From assembly GCF_000701705.1 (NCBI RefSeq), contig NZ_JNJP01000002.1, positions 143,432 to 207,431 of the forward strand: 64,000 bases of DNA, in the 5' to 3' direction. Below are positions 54,017-63,136 of the stretch, piece after piece. Both the position numbers and the translations under genes were made by a program. The notes under the pieces were generated by a model. It ran no database searches. It was not told the DNA's origin and saw nothing but the letters and a program-made list of their open reading frames with translations. Source of the DNA: Bilophila wadsworthia ATCC 49260 (GTDB lineage: Bacteria; Desulfobacterota; Desulfovibrionia; Desulfovibrionales; Desulfovibrionaceae). Position 1 is the first letter of the stretch, and every line of letters starts with the position of its first letter.

Positions 54017-55803
54017 ATGTTTCAATCACCGTCCGCCACTGCGGAGAAACCACAACCCTCCGCGCCGAGGCGGGAACGCCCCTCGCTCCCCTGCTCCGCG
54101 AAGCGGGTTTACTCACCCTGCCCTGCGGCGTCGGCAAGTGCGGCAAGTGCCTCATCCTCGCCGCCACCGAACCCTGCGCCGAGGAACGCGCCCTGCTCGG
54201 CGACGCAGCCCTCGCTTCCGGGCTGCGCCTCGCCTGTTACACCCGCGCCGCTGAGGGGCTCGACATCGCCCTTCCGCAGGCCGGGGCCCTGCGCGTGCTC
54301 ACCCGGTTCGCGCAATCGGACTACCCGTTCCGGCCCATCGTGGAGCGCCGCTCCTTCGCCATGCCCGAGCCGTCCCTCGACGACCAGCGCAGCGACCTGC
54401 AACGCCTCATCGACGCCTGCGGCGCAAAGGGCCACGCCCTCGGCCTCGGCCAGCTCGCCGCCCTGCCCGCCTTCATACGCAACGCCCGCTCCAACGGCGG
54501 GTGCGGCGACGGGCACGGCAACGTGTGCGGCTTCGGCCTCATGCATGGGGAAACCCTCGTCGGCTATACGGCCTCGGATGAGGCATACGCCCTTATCGTG
54601 GACATCGGCACCACCACCGTCGCCGCACTGCTCGTGGACACGGCACGCAGGCGCGTGGTCGCGGCACGCGGCGAACACAACGCCCAATCGCCCTACGGCG
54701 CGGACGTCATCAGCCGCATCCGCCACGAAACGGAATGGGAAGAACACCGCAACGGCCCGAACCCGCTGCAACAGGCCATCGCCAAGCAGGTTTCCGCAAT
54801 GCTCGCCGGGCTGCTGGAACAGGCCGGGATCGGCGACGTGGACTTCCTGTCCCTGACCGGCAACACGACCATGATGCACCTGCTCTGCGGGCTGCCCGGC
54901 GAACACATCGGCAAGGCCCCGTTCATCCCCGCCACGCTCGAACCCATGCGCCTGCCCGCCGCCGATCTGGGCATCGCCTCGCAAGCCCCCGCGTTCCTGC
55001 TACCCGGCATTTCCGCCTATATCGGCGCGGACATCGTGGCCTCGCTCCTCGCCGCCGACGCCCACCGCAGCCAGCCGCCCTTCCTGCTCGTCGACCTCGG
55101 CACCAACGCCGAAACCGTGCTCTGCGCAAGCGGCACGCTCTACGCCTGTTCGGCGGCCGCCGGGCCATGTTTCGAGGGCGCAACCCTTTCCTGCGGCATG
55201 GCCGGGCAGGATGGGGCCATCGATACCGTTTCGCCCGACCCGGAACGCGGCCTGTCCTTTACCACCATCGGCGACGCGCCTGCGCGCGGGCTGTGCGGCT
55301 CCGGGGTACTGGATGCGCTGGCCCTGCTGCTTGACGCCGGGATCGTGGACGAAACCGGACGCCTCGAAGCCGACGCCTCCCCGCTCGGCGCACGTATTAC
55401 GGACGACGCGCTGACCTTCACGGATTCGGTGCGCTTCACCCAGAAGGACATCCGGGAAGTGCAGCTCGCCAAGGCCGCCGTGCGCGCGGGCATCGACATC
55501 CTGCTGCGGGAGGCGGGCATGGAAACCGCGGATGTGGCCCGCCTCTACCTTGCGGGCGGCTTCGGTTCCGCCATGCGCCCGGAAAGCGCGGCCCGCATCG
55601 GGCTCATCCCCGAAGAACTTTCCGACCGGGTCACGGTGCTCGGCAATGCCGCCGGTTCCGGCGCGCTGCGCTATGCGACCGAGGAAGGCGCGGCCGAAAG
55701 CGCCCTCGGCATCATCCGCCGTACCCGGTACATCGAACTTTCCGCCCACGCGGGCTTCACCGACGCCTACGTGGAACGGATGCTCTTTCCCGAAAGGGAA
55801 TGA
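54013..55803 (+). CDS. RamA/RACo-like reductive activator of corrinoid proteins (2Fe-2S plus ASKHA)
   Basis: This 596-residue protein has a plant-type 2Fe-2S domain (Cys38, Cys43, Cys46, Cys75), a linker, and an ASKHA-type ATPase domain (VDIGTTTVAALLVD, FLLVDLGTNAETVL, GLCGSGVLDALA, YLAGGFGSAM), the DUF4445 architecture. Such proteins use ATP and a low-potential electron to return Co(II) corrinoid to active Co(I). It overlaps the DUF1638 gene by four bases. In this operon it should reactivate the carrier protein encoded upstream. Confidence 0.92.
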   Translation: MNVSITVRHCGETTTLRAEAGTPLAPLLREAGLLTLPCGVGKCGKCLILAATEPCAEERALLGDAALASGLRLACYTRAAEGLDIALPQAGALRVLTRFAQSDYPFRPIVERRSFAMPEPSLDDQRSDLQRLIDACGAKGHALGLGQLAALPAFIRNARSNGGCGDGHGNVCGFGLMHGETLVGYTASDEAYALIVDIGTTTVAALLVDTARRRVVAARGEHNAQSPYGADVISRIRHETEWEEHRNGPNPLQQAIAKQVSAMLAGLLEQAGIGDVDFLSLTGNTTMMHLLCGLPGEHIGKAPFIPATLEPMRLPAADLGIASQAPAFLLPGISAYIGADIVASLLAADAHRSQPPFLLVDLGTNAETVLCASGTLYACSAAAGPCFEGATLSCGMAGQDGAIDTVSPDPERGLSFTTIGDAPARGLCGSGVLDALALLLDAGIVDETGRLEADASPLGARITDDALTFTDSVRFTQKDIREVQLAKAAVRAGIDILLREAGMETADVARLYLAGGFGSAMRPESAARIGLIPEELSDRVTVLGNAAGSGALRYATEEGAAESALGIIRRTRYIELSAHAGFTDAYVERMLFPERE

Positions 55804-56050
55804 GGCTGGAAAGGGGGAAACCTTTCCGGCGAACGGGACACCCGCGCGGATTGCCTTTTCCCCCCGGCTCTCACCCTCCTTTTTCCAAAGCGCTCGCAAT
55901 GCGATGCGGGAAAAAAGTGTTCCTTATGAATGAGGGTGCGGAAACATCCCGTTCGGGACATCCCCCGGAACTTTCCGGGCGAACAACGGCAGAGGCACGG
56001 CGGACCCGTTCCGCCTTACGATACGCTTCAGCAAACCCAGAGAGGCTTGT
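55804..56050. other. Gap before mttB
   Basis: No gene is visible in these 247 bases. A short stem CCCGGAA-CT-TTCCGGG lies near 55965-55980. A separate promoter for mttB is possible but not identified. Confidence 0.5.
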
Positions 56051-57571
56051 ATGAAAAGATGGGCACATTCCAGTCTGATGGGGGGAGTCGGCGTCGGCCT
56101 GAACTTCCTCCGCGAAAAGGACTGCGAAAAGATCCATGAGGCATCCCTAGAAGTCCTGCACGACCGGGGCGCGTACTTCGACAGCGAAACGGCACGCGAA
56201 GTCCTGCGCGACCACGGCTGTTGGGAAGACGCGGACGGCTGCACCCATTTCCCGCGCACGCTTGTGGAAAGCGCGCTGGAAGCGGTCCCCGCCGAGTTCG
56301 TCCATCGCGGCAGGACGCCCGACGACGATATCCACATGGCGCAGGATCAGGTGTATGCCTCAAACTTCGGCGAAGGCATCTTCACCCATGACCTTGAAAC
56401 CGGCGAACGCCGTTCCACCGTCAAGCAGGACGCCGTCGACATCCTGCGCGTGGTGGACTCGCTCGACAACATCCACATCTACAACCGCGCCATCGGCCCG
56501 CAGGACGTGCCGTCCGAATCCGCGTCGATGCACAATGCGGAAGTGGCGTTCTGCTACACCAGCAAGCCCATGCACCTGGTGTCCGGCAGCCCCTTCCAGA
56601 CCAAGAAGATGATCAAGATGGCGGAGATCGCCGCCGGGGGCAAGGAAGAGCTCAAAAAACGCCCCCGCACCGCCTTCAACCACACCACGATCAGCCCGCT
56701 CCGCATCTCGCATGAGGCCTGCGAAAACGCCATGATCGTGGCCGAGGCCGGGCTCCCCAACCACATCCTCGTCATGGTGCAGCAGGGCGCGACCTCGCCC
56801 ATCAGCTATGCGGGGAGCGTGGCCGTACACAACGCGGACTTCCTCGCCTTCAACACCCTGTTGCAATGCGTGAACAGGGGCAACCCCACCCTGTACGGCG
56901 CGTCCGCCTGCGTCATGGACATGAAAAAGGGCCTTTCCCTCGTGGCGGCCCCCGAAGTGTTCGTGCTCAACGCGGCAATGGCCCGGATGTCGAAATACTA
57001 CAATATCCCGAGCTACATTGCCGGTGGATAGACGGACAGCATATGCAACGACGTGCAGGCCGGAGCCGAACGCGCTCTCAACCGCCTGATGACCGCGCTG
57101 GCAGGTGCCAGTGTTCTTTTCGGTCAGGGTATGCTTGAGACGGGACTTACGTTCGACATCCCGACCCTGCTCGTGGACGACGAAATCATTGATTATGTGC
57201 TGCGGATGCTGGCTGGCTTCAAGGTTGACGCCACAACCCTCTCCACAGACCTGATCAAGGAAGTCGGCCCCTTCGGCACGTACCTCGCTGAAATGAACAC
57301 CTTCGAACATCTCGGCGACCTCAGCACCTACAACCTCATGAACCGCCGGAACTACGACATGTGGGCCGCCTCCGGGAAGCCCGATCTCTATGGGCAGGCC
57401 CGCGAACGCGCCAAGGAAATCCTCGCCACCCATAAGCAGAAGAACCCCTTGAGCCCCGAGCAGGTCAAGGCCATCCGTGACGTCCTTGTGGACGCGGAAG
57501 GCGAACTCGGCGTCGCAGACTTCTGGAAGGGCAAGGAAGAGAAGCGCTTTATCGACAACGACCTTTATTAG
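56051..57571 (+). CDS. mttB: Trimethylamine methyltransferase MttB with internal UAG (pyrrolysine)
   Basis: The gene reads as one 506-residue MttB if the in-frame TAG at 57029-57031 (codon 327) is decoded. Before it lies the usual barrel with NHTTISPLRISHEACENAMIV and YIAGG; directly after it TDSICNDVQAGAERAL continues the family alignment in the same frame. The position matches the pyrrolysine (residue 334) of Methanosarcina MttB. MttB moves a methyl group from trimethylamine to the corrinoid protein. GAGAGG precedes the ATG. The final stop is also TAG. pylS and pylBCD are not in the window, so they must lie elsewhere. Confidence 0.93.
57029..57031 (+). other. Recoded UAG (pyrrolysine) codon in mttB
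   Basis: The amber codon interrupts an otherwise continuous MttB frame at the conserved pyrrolysine position. Nucleotide context is GGTGGA-TAG-ACGGAC. It should not be annotated as a stop or pseudogene. Confidence 0.92.
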
Positions 57572-57605
57572 GGCATCCCAAAGCGAAAAGGCTCTAACGG
57601 GCCGT

Positions 57606-57631
57606 CCGGCGGGGCTTCGGGTCCCCGCCGG
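57606..57631 (+). promoter_or_regulatory. Hairpin 1 after the terminal UAG of mttB
   Basis: CCGGCGGGG pairs with CCCCGCCGG, 8-base loop, 35 bases after the stop. No T tract. Confidence 0.7.
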
Positions 57632-57644
57632 AGTCGGAAAGATA

Positions 57645-57688
57645 CCCGGCGCGTTTTCCTTTCCTCCTCTTGGGGAAAACGCGCCGGG
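57645..57688 (+). promoter_or_regulatory. Hairpin 2 after the terminal UAG of mttB
   Basis: A 15-bp perfect stem (CCCGGCGCGTTTTCC, 57645-57659, with 57674-57688) and 14-base loop. With hairpin 1 it may stabilise the mttB mRNA or tune expression of the following methyltransferase. Confidence 0.8.
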
Positions 57689-57822
57689 GCACAAAACGGC
57701 CTTTCTTCGTTCCCCCCTCTATGCGGAAAAAACGACGTCCTGCCGCCGAATCTGCTCCCGTGCACAACGGGACGAACTTTTCCACGGAAAACCGCGCCAT
57801 ACCCGCCAAGGAGCACCGTGCC

Positions 57823-58866
57823 ATGACCATGACATCAAGAGAACGCTTCGCCGCGATGCTGAATCACAAGACGCCTGACCGGATGCCCGTATACCCGCTG
57901 GTGAACAGCATATCGCGCCAGTCGCTCGGCATTACCTATGAAGAATGGACCAAGGACATCAACAAGTGCGCCGAGGCGATCATCCGCACCACGGACGAAC
58001 TCGAACTCGACTGCCTGTGCACGCTGGTCGACCTCTCCGTGGAGGCCGCCGACTTCGGGCAGGAACTGCTGTACTTCAAGGACAAGGCCGCCTGCCCTGA
58101 TCCCGCGCAGCGCGTCGTCCCCACCGAGGGGGATTACGACAAGATCCCCCGCATCGATCCCGCCAAGGGCAAGCGCATGAGCGAACACGTGGAACTCTGC
58201 CGCAAGCTCGTGGAGGCGCGGGGCAAGGACAAGCCCGTGGTGGCCTTCGTGTTCGGGCCGCTCGGCATCGTCAGTATGCTCAGGGGCCAGCAGGAAATGT
58301 TCATGGATCTGTATACCGCCCCGGACGAAGTGAAAAAGGGCGTGGAGATCGTCTCCGACGTGCTCTGCGATTGGATCGACCAACTCTGCGCCACGGGCAT
58401 CGACGCGGTGATGTTCGATACGCTGTACGCCTCCCGGTCGATCATGAGCGCGGAGATGTGGGACGAGTTCGAGGGCGTCTACATGACCCGCATCGCAGAA
58501 CGCGTGCGCTCCCACGGCTGCGCGGTGATGATCCACAACTGCGGGCAGGGCGCGTATTTTGACGAGCAGTACGAACGGATGAAGCCTGTGCTGTTCTCCT
58601 TCGCCCACCCGCCGCAGGGCTGCGCGGATATGAAGGAAGCCGTCGAAAAGTACGCCGACAAGATGATACTCATGGGCACCATCGATCCCGGTTGGTTCAT
58701 GACCGCGACTCCTGAAACCCTGAAGGCGCGCGTGGAAGAAGAACTTGCCGTCTTCGGCCCTTCCAAGCGCTACGTCCTTTCGACCGGCTGCGAATACCCC
58801 GCCTGCCTCGACTTTGCCTTCCCCCGCCAGATGGTGGATATGGCGAAGGCGTACACCTACAAATAA
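57823..58866 (+). CDS. UROD-type corrinoid:thiol methyltransferase (MtbA/MtaA-like)
   Basis: This 347-residue protein has the complete zinc site of the family: His238-x-Cys240 (MIHNCGQG) and Cys323 (LSTGCEYP), which bind the acceptor thiolate. It opens with SRERFAAMLNHKTPDRMPV, typical of UROD-type methyltransferases. Bacteria lack coenzyme M in methanogenesis form, so the acceptor is probably another thiol or a pterin; this is open. AAGGAG lies nine bases before the ATG. It is probably the last gene of the operon. Confidence 0.9.
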   Translation: MTMTSRERFAAMLNHKTPDRMPVYPLVNSISRQSLGITYEEWTKDINKCAEAIIRTTDELELDCLCTLVDLSVEAADFGQELLYFKDKAACPDPAQRVVPTEGDYDKIPRIDPAKGKRMSEHVELCRKLVEARGKDKPVVAFVFGPLGIVSMLRGQQEMFMDLYTAPDEVKKGVEIVSDVLCDWIDQLCATGIDAVMFDTLYASRSIMSAEMWDEFEGVYMTRIAERVRSHGCAVMIHNCGQGAYFDEQYERMKPVLFSFAHPPQGCADMKEAVEKYADKMILMGTIDPGWFMTATPETLKARVEEELAVFGPSKRYVLSTGCEYPACLDFAFPRQMVDMAKAYTYK

Positions 58867-59296
58867 AGGCGGGCTATCCCCATCCCGCCCTCCGCCCGCG
58901 GTTCCCCCGAACCCGCGGGCAGAGCTTCCCGGAACGGGGCCGCGCGGCGGAAGGGCCGGTTTCCCTCTCCCGGGCCCGCCAGCGTCCGGCCCCGTCATCA
59001 AAAAACGGGGCGGGCCGCCCGTTCCCCGCCTTCCCGCCCCCCATGCCCCGGCTATACAGATATTTCTCCTGCCCAGCCCCTCCCCCTCCCCGCTCCAGAC
59101 TCCGGATCGCCCATGATGCCCCTCAAGCGGCACCCCGCCTTGCTCCGTCCGGATGAAGGGCCTTTGCCGCCCCATTTTCCGATCGAGATTTTTTTCCCAT
59201 GCCGCTCCGAAAAGCTGGACAAGGGGGCTCTTCTGATATATGAGATAACCAACGGATGCGGAAAAGACGCACGATCCGGCGGCACGCGCCGCCATG

Positions 59297-59336
59297 CCTT
59301 TTGAGGTGCTATCATGGCAGTCCTCAAAAGGTTTTT
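59297..59336 (+). terminator. Intrinsic terminator without an adjacent gene
   Basis: CCTTTTGAGG pairs with CCTCAAAAGG (15-base loop) and is followed by TTTTT. The nearest upstream gene stops 430 bases earlier, so this may end the methyltransferase operon transcript or an unannotated small RNA. Confidence 0.8.
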
Positions 59337-59585
59337 CAGGGGAAACCATATGCAAGGCGCCGAGGTATTTCGGAACGGTTTAAGAAAAAAATCGCTTTCT
59401 GATATTCCTAACGCCCTCAACCCCCTTGAAGCCGCCGTGCAGGTAGGGTAAAACAATCTAATGTAGGCCGGAGGAACGGTGCGCAAGCGCCGTGATGCCC
59501 CGGAAAACAGGCGGGAGATCGCCCGCCAGCCCTCCGCCAAAAACCAACCCCGCCGGGCCAAGTGCCCCGCCGCAACCAACGCAAC

Positions 59586-59745
59586 CGTTTCAGGTGCCCG
59601 AATATTTCGGGATAATTGGGAAGTTCGTAAAAACGACGCTGACCCCGCAACCGTGAGAGGGGATGAACCCGCAACAGCCACTGTGGACGCCGTCTACGGG
59701 AAGGCGCGGGCAAAGAAGATCCTCAAGCCGGGAAACCAGCCTGAA
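59586..59745 (+). promoter_or_regulatory. Cobalamin riboswitch
   Basis: The order of conserved blocks is canonical: CAGGTGCCCG at the start, GGGATAATTGGGAAG, GCTGACCCCGCAACCGTGA, the GCCACTGTGGACGCC loop, TACGGGAAGGC, then the closing AGCCGGGAAACCAGCCTG (B12-box region). It lies just upstream of cbiK. Downstream, GGTCC and GGACC can pair right before the AAGGAG ribosome site of cbiK, which suggests translational control by adenosyl- or methylcobalamin. Confidence 0.92.
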
Positions 59746-59812
59746 AACTCATATGGTACGGACGCCGCCAAGCGTTCCGTCCGGTCCACGATGATTGGAC
59801 CAAGGAGTTGCC

Positions 59813-60685
59813 ATGAAAAAATGTTTCGTCATGGTTCTGCTGTGCTGCCTGCTGGTGGCCGGAACCGCCTTCGCCAAGACGGGCACCCTGCTCGTCGCCT
59901 TCGGAACTTCGATGGACAGTGCAAGGCCCGCAATCGACGACATCGAAAAGGCCTACAAGAAAGCCGCCGGGAATGAACCCGTGCTTCTGGCCTTCACCTC
60001 GGACATCATCCGCAACAAGCTGGCCAAGGAAGGCAAGCCCGTCCTCTCCGTCAACGCCGCGATGAATGAGCTCGCCGCGCAGGGCGTGACCGATCTCAAA
60101 ATCCAGTCCCTGCACATCGCCCCCGCCGAGGAATACAACCAGCTCGAACGCATGGTCGTCAAAAACATCACCAAGAATCCCGGCGTATTCAAGACGGTCA
60201 AGGTCGGCTATCCTCTCCTCGTCTCTGAAAAGGATCTCGACGCCGTCGTCAAGGTGGTGCTCGCTTCCCTGCCCAAGGATCGCAAGCCCGGCGACGCCGT
60301 GGTGCTCATGGGCCACGGCAACGACCGCGGCCCCGGCGACCTGACCCTCGCCGCCACTGCCGCCGCCTTCCACAAGGCCGATCCCCACGTCTGGCTCGCC
60401 ACCGTCGAAGGCTCCAACAGCTTCGACAACGTCCTGCCCAAGCTCAAGGCTTCCGGCGCCAAGCGCGTCTGGCTCCAGCCCTTCATGATCGTTGCGGGCG
60501 ACCACGCCAACAACGACCTCGCCGGGCCGGAAGAGGATTCCTGGGCCTCCCGCATCAAGGCTGCCGGGATGACCCCCATGCCCAACCTCAAGGGCCTCGG
60601 CCAGCTCAAGGGCATTCAGGACATCTTCCTCAGCCACACCCAGAACGCCGTTGTCGATCTCGCCAACACGAAGAAAGCGGATTAA
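59813..60685 (+). CDS. cbiK: Periplasmic sirohydrochlorin cobaltochelatase CbiK
   Basis: This 290-residue CbiK has a cleavable signal peptide (MKKCFVMVLLCCLLVAGTAFA), as in the periplasmic CbiK-P of Desulfovibrio. Conserved metal ligands are His168 (LMGHGND) and His231 (VAGDHANNDL). Cytoplasmic CbiK makes cobalt-sirohydrochlorin; the secreted form also binds heme in D. vulgaris and may work in metal or tetrapyrrole uptake. The ATG at 59813 follows AAGGAG. It is controlled by the riboswitch just upstream. Confidence 0.93.
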   Translation: MKKCFVMVLLCCLLVAGTAFAKTGTLLVAFGTSMDSARPAIDDIEKAYKKAAGNEPVLLAFTSDIIRNKLAKEGKPVLSVNAAMNELAAQGVTDLKIQSLHIAPAEEYNQLERMVVKNITKNPGVFKTVKVGYPLLVSEKDLDAVVKVVLASLPKDRKPGDAVVLMGHGNDRGPGDLTLAATAAAFHKADPHVWLATVEGSNSFDNVLPKLKASGAKRVWLQPFMIVAGDHANNDLAGPEEDSWASRIKAAGMTPMPNLKGLGQLKGIQDIFLSHTQNAVVDLANTKKAD

Positions 60686-61034
60686 GTGAGGATGGAATAG
60701 CGAAAGAATCGGAGGGGGAAGGGGAACCTTTCTGGAGACGGGCTTCCCCTTCCCCCTCCCAAGACTTTCGACCTTATCGAATCCCTTTTCACGGCTTTCC
60801 CTGTAAGCCCAAAAAAAGGTCTGCAATACGGCATTGCCCCTCTCCTTAAAGACGTTCCGTCCCTTCAGAGGCAAGCTCACAGAAAGTCGCCATTTTTGCA
60901 GAAAAACAAAATATGGTTCCCCCTTTCCTATCCTACAGAACAGAAACCGTTGGAGAGAAAGGGGGAGGTTCGGGGAAAGGCGAGAGAAGCCCTTCCTTTC
61001 TCCGAAAACATCAACCCACTACAAGGATTTTACC
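60686..61034. other. Gap between cbiK and cbiL with dispersed repeats
   Basis: No gene. Holds a G/C-skewed hairpin repeat (60705-60745), the dispersed repeat copy at 60754-60785, and a second purine-rich stretch at 60950-61010. Confidence 0.65.
60705..60785 (+). repeat. Dispersed intergenic repeat, copy D
   Basis: GGGGAACC...GGCTTCCCC stem followed by CCTCCCAAGACTTTCGA and TTATCGAATCCC. The second half matches 30881-30909 and 63944-63970 in reverse orientation. Confidence 0.7.
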
Positions 61035-61736
61035 ATGAAACCGGGAAAACTGTACGGCGTGGGCATCGGCCCCGGCGACCCTCGGTACCTGACCCTCCGG
61101 GCGGCGGACGTGCTGCGCTCCGTAGACGTAATCTTTACCGTCATCTCCCAAAACGCATCGAGCAGCGTTTCCCGGTCCGTGGTCGAATCCCTCGAGCCAC
61201 GCGGAGAAATCCATCTCCAGATCTTCAGCATGTCGCGTGACAAGGCCGTCCGCGCCGCGCAGGTGCAGGCCAACGCCGACGCCATCATTACGGAACTGAA
61301 AGCGGGCCGGGACTGTGCCTTCGCCACGCTCGGCGACGCCATGACCTACAGTACATTTGGTTATGTTCTGGAAATAATACGTGAATCCATCCCTGGCGTG
61401 GAATTGGAAATCGTCCCCGGCATCACCTCCTTCGCCACTCTGACGGCGAAAGCCGGAACTGTGCTCGTAGAAAACGGCGAACAGCTCAGAGTCATCCCAT
61501 CCTTCAAGTCGGAAATGGCCGAAACGCTGGACTTCCCCAAAGGCTCCACCACGATTCTCCTCAAGACCTACCGTAGCCGCAAGGCGCTGGTGGAACGCCT
61601 CAGGCGCGAGGAAAATGTGGAGATCCTGTACGGCGAACATCTGGCAATGGAGGGGCAGACCCTCCTGACCGATCTGGATGCCGTTGCCGACCGTCCGGAA
61701 GAATACCTGTCGCTCATCATGGTCAAAAAGCAATGA
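61035..61736 (+). CDS. cbiL: Cobalt-precorrin-2 C20-methyltransferase CbiL
   Basis: This 233-residue protein has the tetrapyrrole methylase fold: LYGVGIGPGDPRYLTLRA at the N terminus (SAM site), FATLGDAMTYSTFGY and VELEIVPGITSFATL. The last block and length favour CbiL/CobI over other methylases. It adds the C20 methyl group to cobalt-factor II. The ATG at 61035 has AAGGA seven bases upstream. It overlaps the next gene by ATGA. Confidence 0.92.
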   Translation: MKPGKLYGVGIGPGDPRYLTLRAADVLRSVDVIFTVISQNASSSVSRSVVESLEPRGEIHLQIFSMSRDKAVRAAQVQANADAIITELKAGRDCAFATLGDAMTYSTFGYVLEIIRESIPGVELEIVPGITSFATLTAKAGTVLVENGEQLRVIPSFKSEMAETLDFPKGSTTILLKTYRSRKALVERLRREENVEILYGEHLAMEGQTLLTDLDAVADRPEEYLSLIMVKKQ

Positions 61737-62983
61737 AACGCGGACGCCGCCCTCTTCCGCCTCCGTGGAGGCGCCCGAGCCGCATCCTGTGGTTCGTTCT
61801 GGCCGTCATCGGAGCCTGTTGGCTTACGCTGCACATGCCGGAATCCCACATGATGCGCCCGAAGCCGGAACAAAACGGCACGAGCGCCCCCACAAGCCGG
61901 ATGCACCGGCCCGCTCCCGTCAGTGAGGCTATGGACGCGGATGTGGGCGAAGACGCCGTGACTTCCTCCGGGCCGACAAAGATGGATACCGCGGCCCCCC
62001 GCATGAAGCGGCACGCGCCGCTCACCCCGGCGGAAAAAATCTTCGCCAAGATGAAAACCTTCGGACGCCTGTTCGCCATCGTGGGCATCGCTGCCTTCCT
62101 TGGAGGGCTGATGGAGGCGCGGCGCTGGCACATGGCGCTGGCGCGGGTCATGGGCAAGCTGGCCCGGATGGCCCGGCTCCCCGAGATCGTGGGCCTTGCG
62201 ATGCCGACCGCGCTCTGTTCCAATGCGGCGGCCAACAGCATACTGGTCAGCAGCCATGCCGACGGGCATATCCGCACCTCGGCGCTCATTGCGGGCGGCA
62301 TGGCGAACAGCTATCTGGCCTACGTCTCGCACTCCATCCGGGTCATGTATCCGGTGCTCGGAGCCATCGGGCTTCCGGGGGCGCTCTACTTCGTGGTGCA
62401 GTTCTCGGGCGGGTTCATCGTCATTCTCGGCGTCCTGCTCTGGAACCGCTGGTATGTCTCCGGGCACGGGGATACGCCCGTTTCCGGCATTCCCCCGGTA
62501 GACGAAGCTCCGCTTGGGTGGCCTTCCGCCGTGGGAAAAGCCGCCGTCCGATCGCTGACGCTGCTGTTTCGCATGGTGTGCATCACGGTCCCGCTGATGC
62601 TCTGCATCGAATGGCTGTTGAAGAACGGCGCGTTCAATTTCTGGGAGCAGTATGTCCCTGATCAGGTGAACCGTTTTTTCCCTGCGGAACTGGTATCCGT
62701 GGTCGCCGCGCAGATGGGCGGCTTGGTGCAGTCTTCCGCGGTCGCCGCGAACCTCAGGGCCGAAGGGCTCATCGACAACGCGCAGATCCTGCTGGCGATG
62801 CTCGTCGGGAGCGCGGTGGGCAACCCCTTCCGCACTCTGCGGAGGAATCTCCCTTCGGCGCTCGGGATTTTCCCCGTGCCCGTCGCGTTCGCCATAGTCA
62901 TCGGTATGCAGCTCTCGCGCTTCGTCGTTACCCTCGTCGCCATCGCCGGGGTCATCGCGTTCATGCATTATGTGTTGTATTGA
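61733..62983 (+). CDS. Polytopic membrane protein in the cobalamin cluster (nucleoside-recognition/gate-like)
   Basis: The 416-residue protein has an N-terminal membrane helix, a polar loop (about residues 40-105), then seven or so hydrophobic segments. The AMPTALCSNAAANSILVSS and SVVAAQMGGLVQSSAVAANLRAEG blocks resemble the gate domain of nucleoside-recognition/SpmA-like proteins. I cannot name a substrate. Overlap with cbiL and its place before cbiC suggest a role in cobalt or corrinoid movement across the membrane, which is inference. Confidence 0.7.
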   Translation: MKRGRRPLPPPWRRPSRILWFVLAVIGACWLTLHMPESHMMRPKPEQNGTSAPTSRMHRPAPVSEAMDADVGEDAVTSSGPTKMDTAAPRMKRHAPLTPAEKIFAKMKTFGRLFAIVGIAAFLGGLMEARRWHMALARVMGKLARMARLPEIVGLAMPTALCSNAAANSILVSSHADGHIRTSALIAGGMANSYLAYVSHSIRVMYPVLGAIGLPGALYFVVQFSGGFIVILGVLLWNRWYVSGHGDTPVSGIPPVDEAPLGWPSAVGKAAVRSLTLLFRMVCITVPLMLCIEWLLKNGAFNFWEQYVPDQVNRFFPAELVSVVAAQMGGLVQSSAVAANLRAEGLIDNAQILLAMLVGSAVGNPFRTLRRNLPSALGIFPVPVAFAIVIGMQLSRFVVTLVAIAGVIAFMHYVLY

Positions 62984-63136
62984 ACTTGGAGGGGGAAGGA
63001 GTTCGTTCCCGCGAAAGACGTTGAAGAGGGGAGCAGGCGAGGGACACGGAAAAGCCGCAATGGTGGAGCAACAATGAAACGGGATTATTGAACCAGCGGC
63101 ATACGAAAAAGCGAAACTCTTGTTGCCGGAGGCGGC

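Larger units (their letters stand above)
58867..59812. other. Intergenic region with orphan terminator and cobalamin riboswitch
   Basis: These 946 bases hold a GC hairpin near 58898-58925 (GCCCGCGG with CCGCGGGC), an intrinsic terminator at 59297-59336 and the riboswitch at 59586-59745. I find no convincing protein gene. A 63-codon frame at 59113-59304 lacks a ribosome site. Confidence 0.7.

Noticed and set aside
56051..57571. mttB as a pseudogene or two genes
   Set aside because: The only interruption is one TAG at the known pyrrolysine position, with the family alignment continuing in the same frame.
59113..59304. 63-codon frame ahead of the orphan terminator
   Set aside because: There is no ribosome-binding site, no recognisable domain, and its stop lies inside the terminator stem.
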